Source of the DNA: JAGQUL01 sp039811765
Lineage (GTDB): Bacteria; Actinomycetota; Thermoleophilia; Gaiellales; SKUG01
Direction of reading: 5' to 3'
Length of the DNA: 5,039 nucleotides
NCBI GenBank assembly: GCA_039811765.1
Contig: JBDHZF010000154.1
Coordinates: 1-5,039 of the forward strand
The position numbers were made by a program, and so were the translations under genes. Every line of letters starts with the position of its first letter. Within the stretch, counting starts at the first letter, position 1. The notes under the pieces are model-generated. The model was not told the origin of the DNA and did not search any database. It worked only from the letters and a program-made list of their open reading frames with translations. Of this stretch, positions 4,798 to 5,039 are shown piece by piece.

Positions 4798-5039
4798 GTG
4801 ATCGCATCGAGTGCGACAACCACCGGCGCCGGGCGGAGCATCCCCACGGGGGTGCCCGTTGGCGCAGCGTTTCTCGCGACCGCGCCCGGAGTGACCACGA
4901 CCACGACCGCGGCGTTGCAGCGCATCGAGCAGCCGCTTGACGTGCAGCTCGTCGACCCGACGCCGGCCGAACAGCTTGCGGTACAAGACATCGCCACCAC
5001 TGGTGGGCTGGCCGTGTCGCTGACGAAGACCGAACCGGA
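4798..5039 (+). CDS. Unknown Thr/Ala-rich protein, N-terminal 80 residues, 3' end outside window
   Basis: A GTG start after a well-placed GAGGGA opens a frame with no stop up to the right edge (80 complete codons). The visible part starts MIASSATTTGAGRSIPTG and includes a run of five Thr (33-37). A more ordinary segment follows (LQRIEQPLDVQLVDPTPAEQLAVQDIATTGGLAVSLTKTEP, about 40-80) that could be the start of a folded domain. There is no Cys or Trp so far. The N-terminus has a modest hydrophobic patch (VPVGAAFLATAPGV, 19-32) but lacks the length and charge pattern of a convincing Sec signal or membrane helix. It appears to belong with the two preceding unknown genes. I do not recognise its family, and the remaining part beyond the window is needed for that. 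Confidence 0.6.
   Translation, partial: MIASSATTTGAGRSIPTGVPVGAAFLATAPGVTTTTTAALQRIEQPLDVQLVDPTPAEQLAVQDIATTGGLAVSLTKTEP

Noticed and set aside
3775..4986. A 403-codon open frame on the - strand spanning the three unknown genes
   Set aside because: Its product is a low-complexity Arg/Ser/Ala-rich chain without recognisable motifs, as expected of an antisense shadow in high-GC DNA. The + strand genes have good ribosome-binding sites and G/C third-position bias.
4131..5000. A 289-codon - strand frame opposite the coiled-coil gene and the last gene
   Set aside because: It has no motif and covers the intergenic hairpin and the + strand ribosome-binding sites; judged a shadow frame.
4994..5006. 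Odd-centred palindrome CCACCA-C-TGGTGG in the last gene, similar to the core of the dyad at 146-155
   Set aside because: It is within coding sequence, short, lacks the AT-rich outer arms of the upstream dyad, and is probably coincidence.

Overview
This is a high-GC bacterial window with the gene order and codon style of an Actinomycetota (actinobacterial) chromosome. The GGGHR-type DHHA1 tail, the TruB and RibF proteins and the strong G/C preference at third codon positions fit that phylum, but the class cannot be fixed from this sequence alone. All genes that can be supported lie on the + strand.

Region 1 (1-2741, continuing to 3661) is the translation/cofactor operon known from many actinobacteria (nusA-infB-rbfA-nrnA-truB-ribF). 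The window opens in the last 38 codons of the DHH/DHHA1 phosphoesterase (nrnA-like). It is followed by truB (tRNA pseudouridine-55 synthase) and ribF (bifunctional riboflavin kinase/FAD synthetase), which overlap by 4 nt. A complete AbiE-type toxin-antitoxin pair sits between the phosphoesterase and truB. It consists of an AbiEi-like antitoxin/regulator (243-905) and an AbiEii nucleotidyltransferase toxin (902-1834). The antitoxin overlaps the toxin by 4 nt, and the toxin overlaps truB by 8 nt, so the TA module is physically fused into the housekeeping operon. The 125-bp gap in front of the antitoxin holds a 36-bp dyad and a perfect 18-bp C/G palindrome, likely operator elements for autoregulation by the antitoxin.

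Region 2 (3662-5039) does not show rpsO, the usual gene after ribF. Instead, after a plausible promoter, there are three small genes I cannot assign: a 103-residue Gly/Ala/Ser/Pro-rich protein, a 180-residue coiled-coil protein, and the start of a Thr/Ala-rich protein that runs off the window. Each has a purine-rich ribosome-binding site, and a GC-rich hairpin precedes each one. All three lack cysteine in the visible sequence and have no Sec signal peptide.

The two points most worth following are the AbiE module welded to truB with its double-dyad control region, and the uncharacterised three-gene set after ribF.
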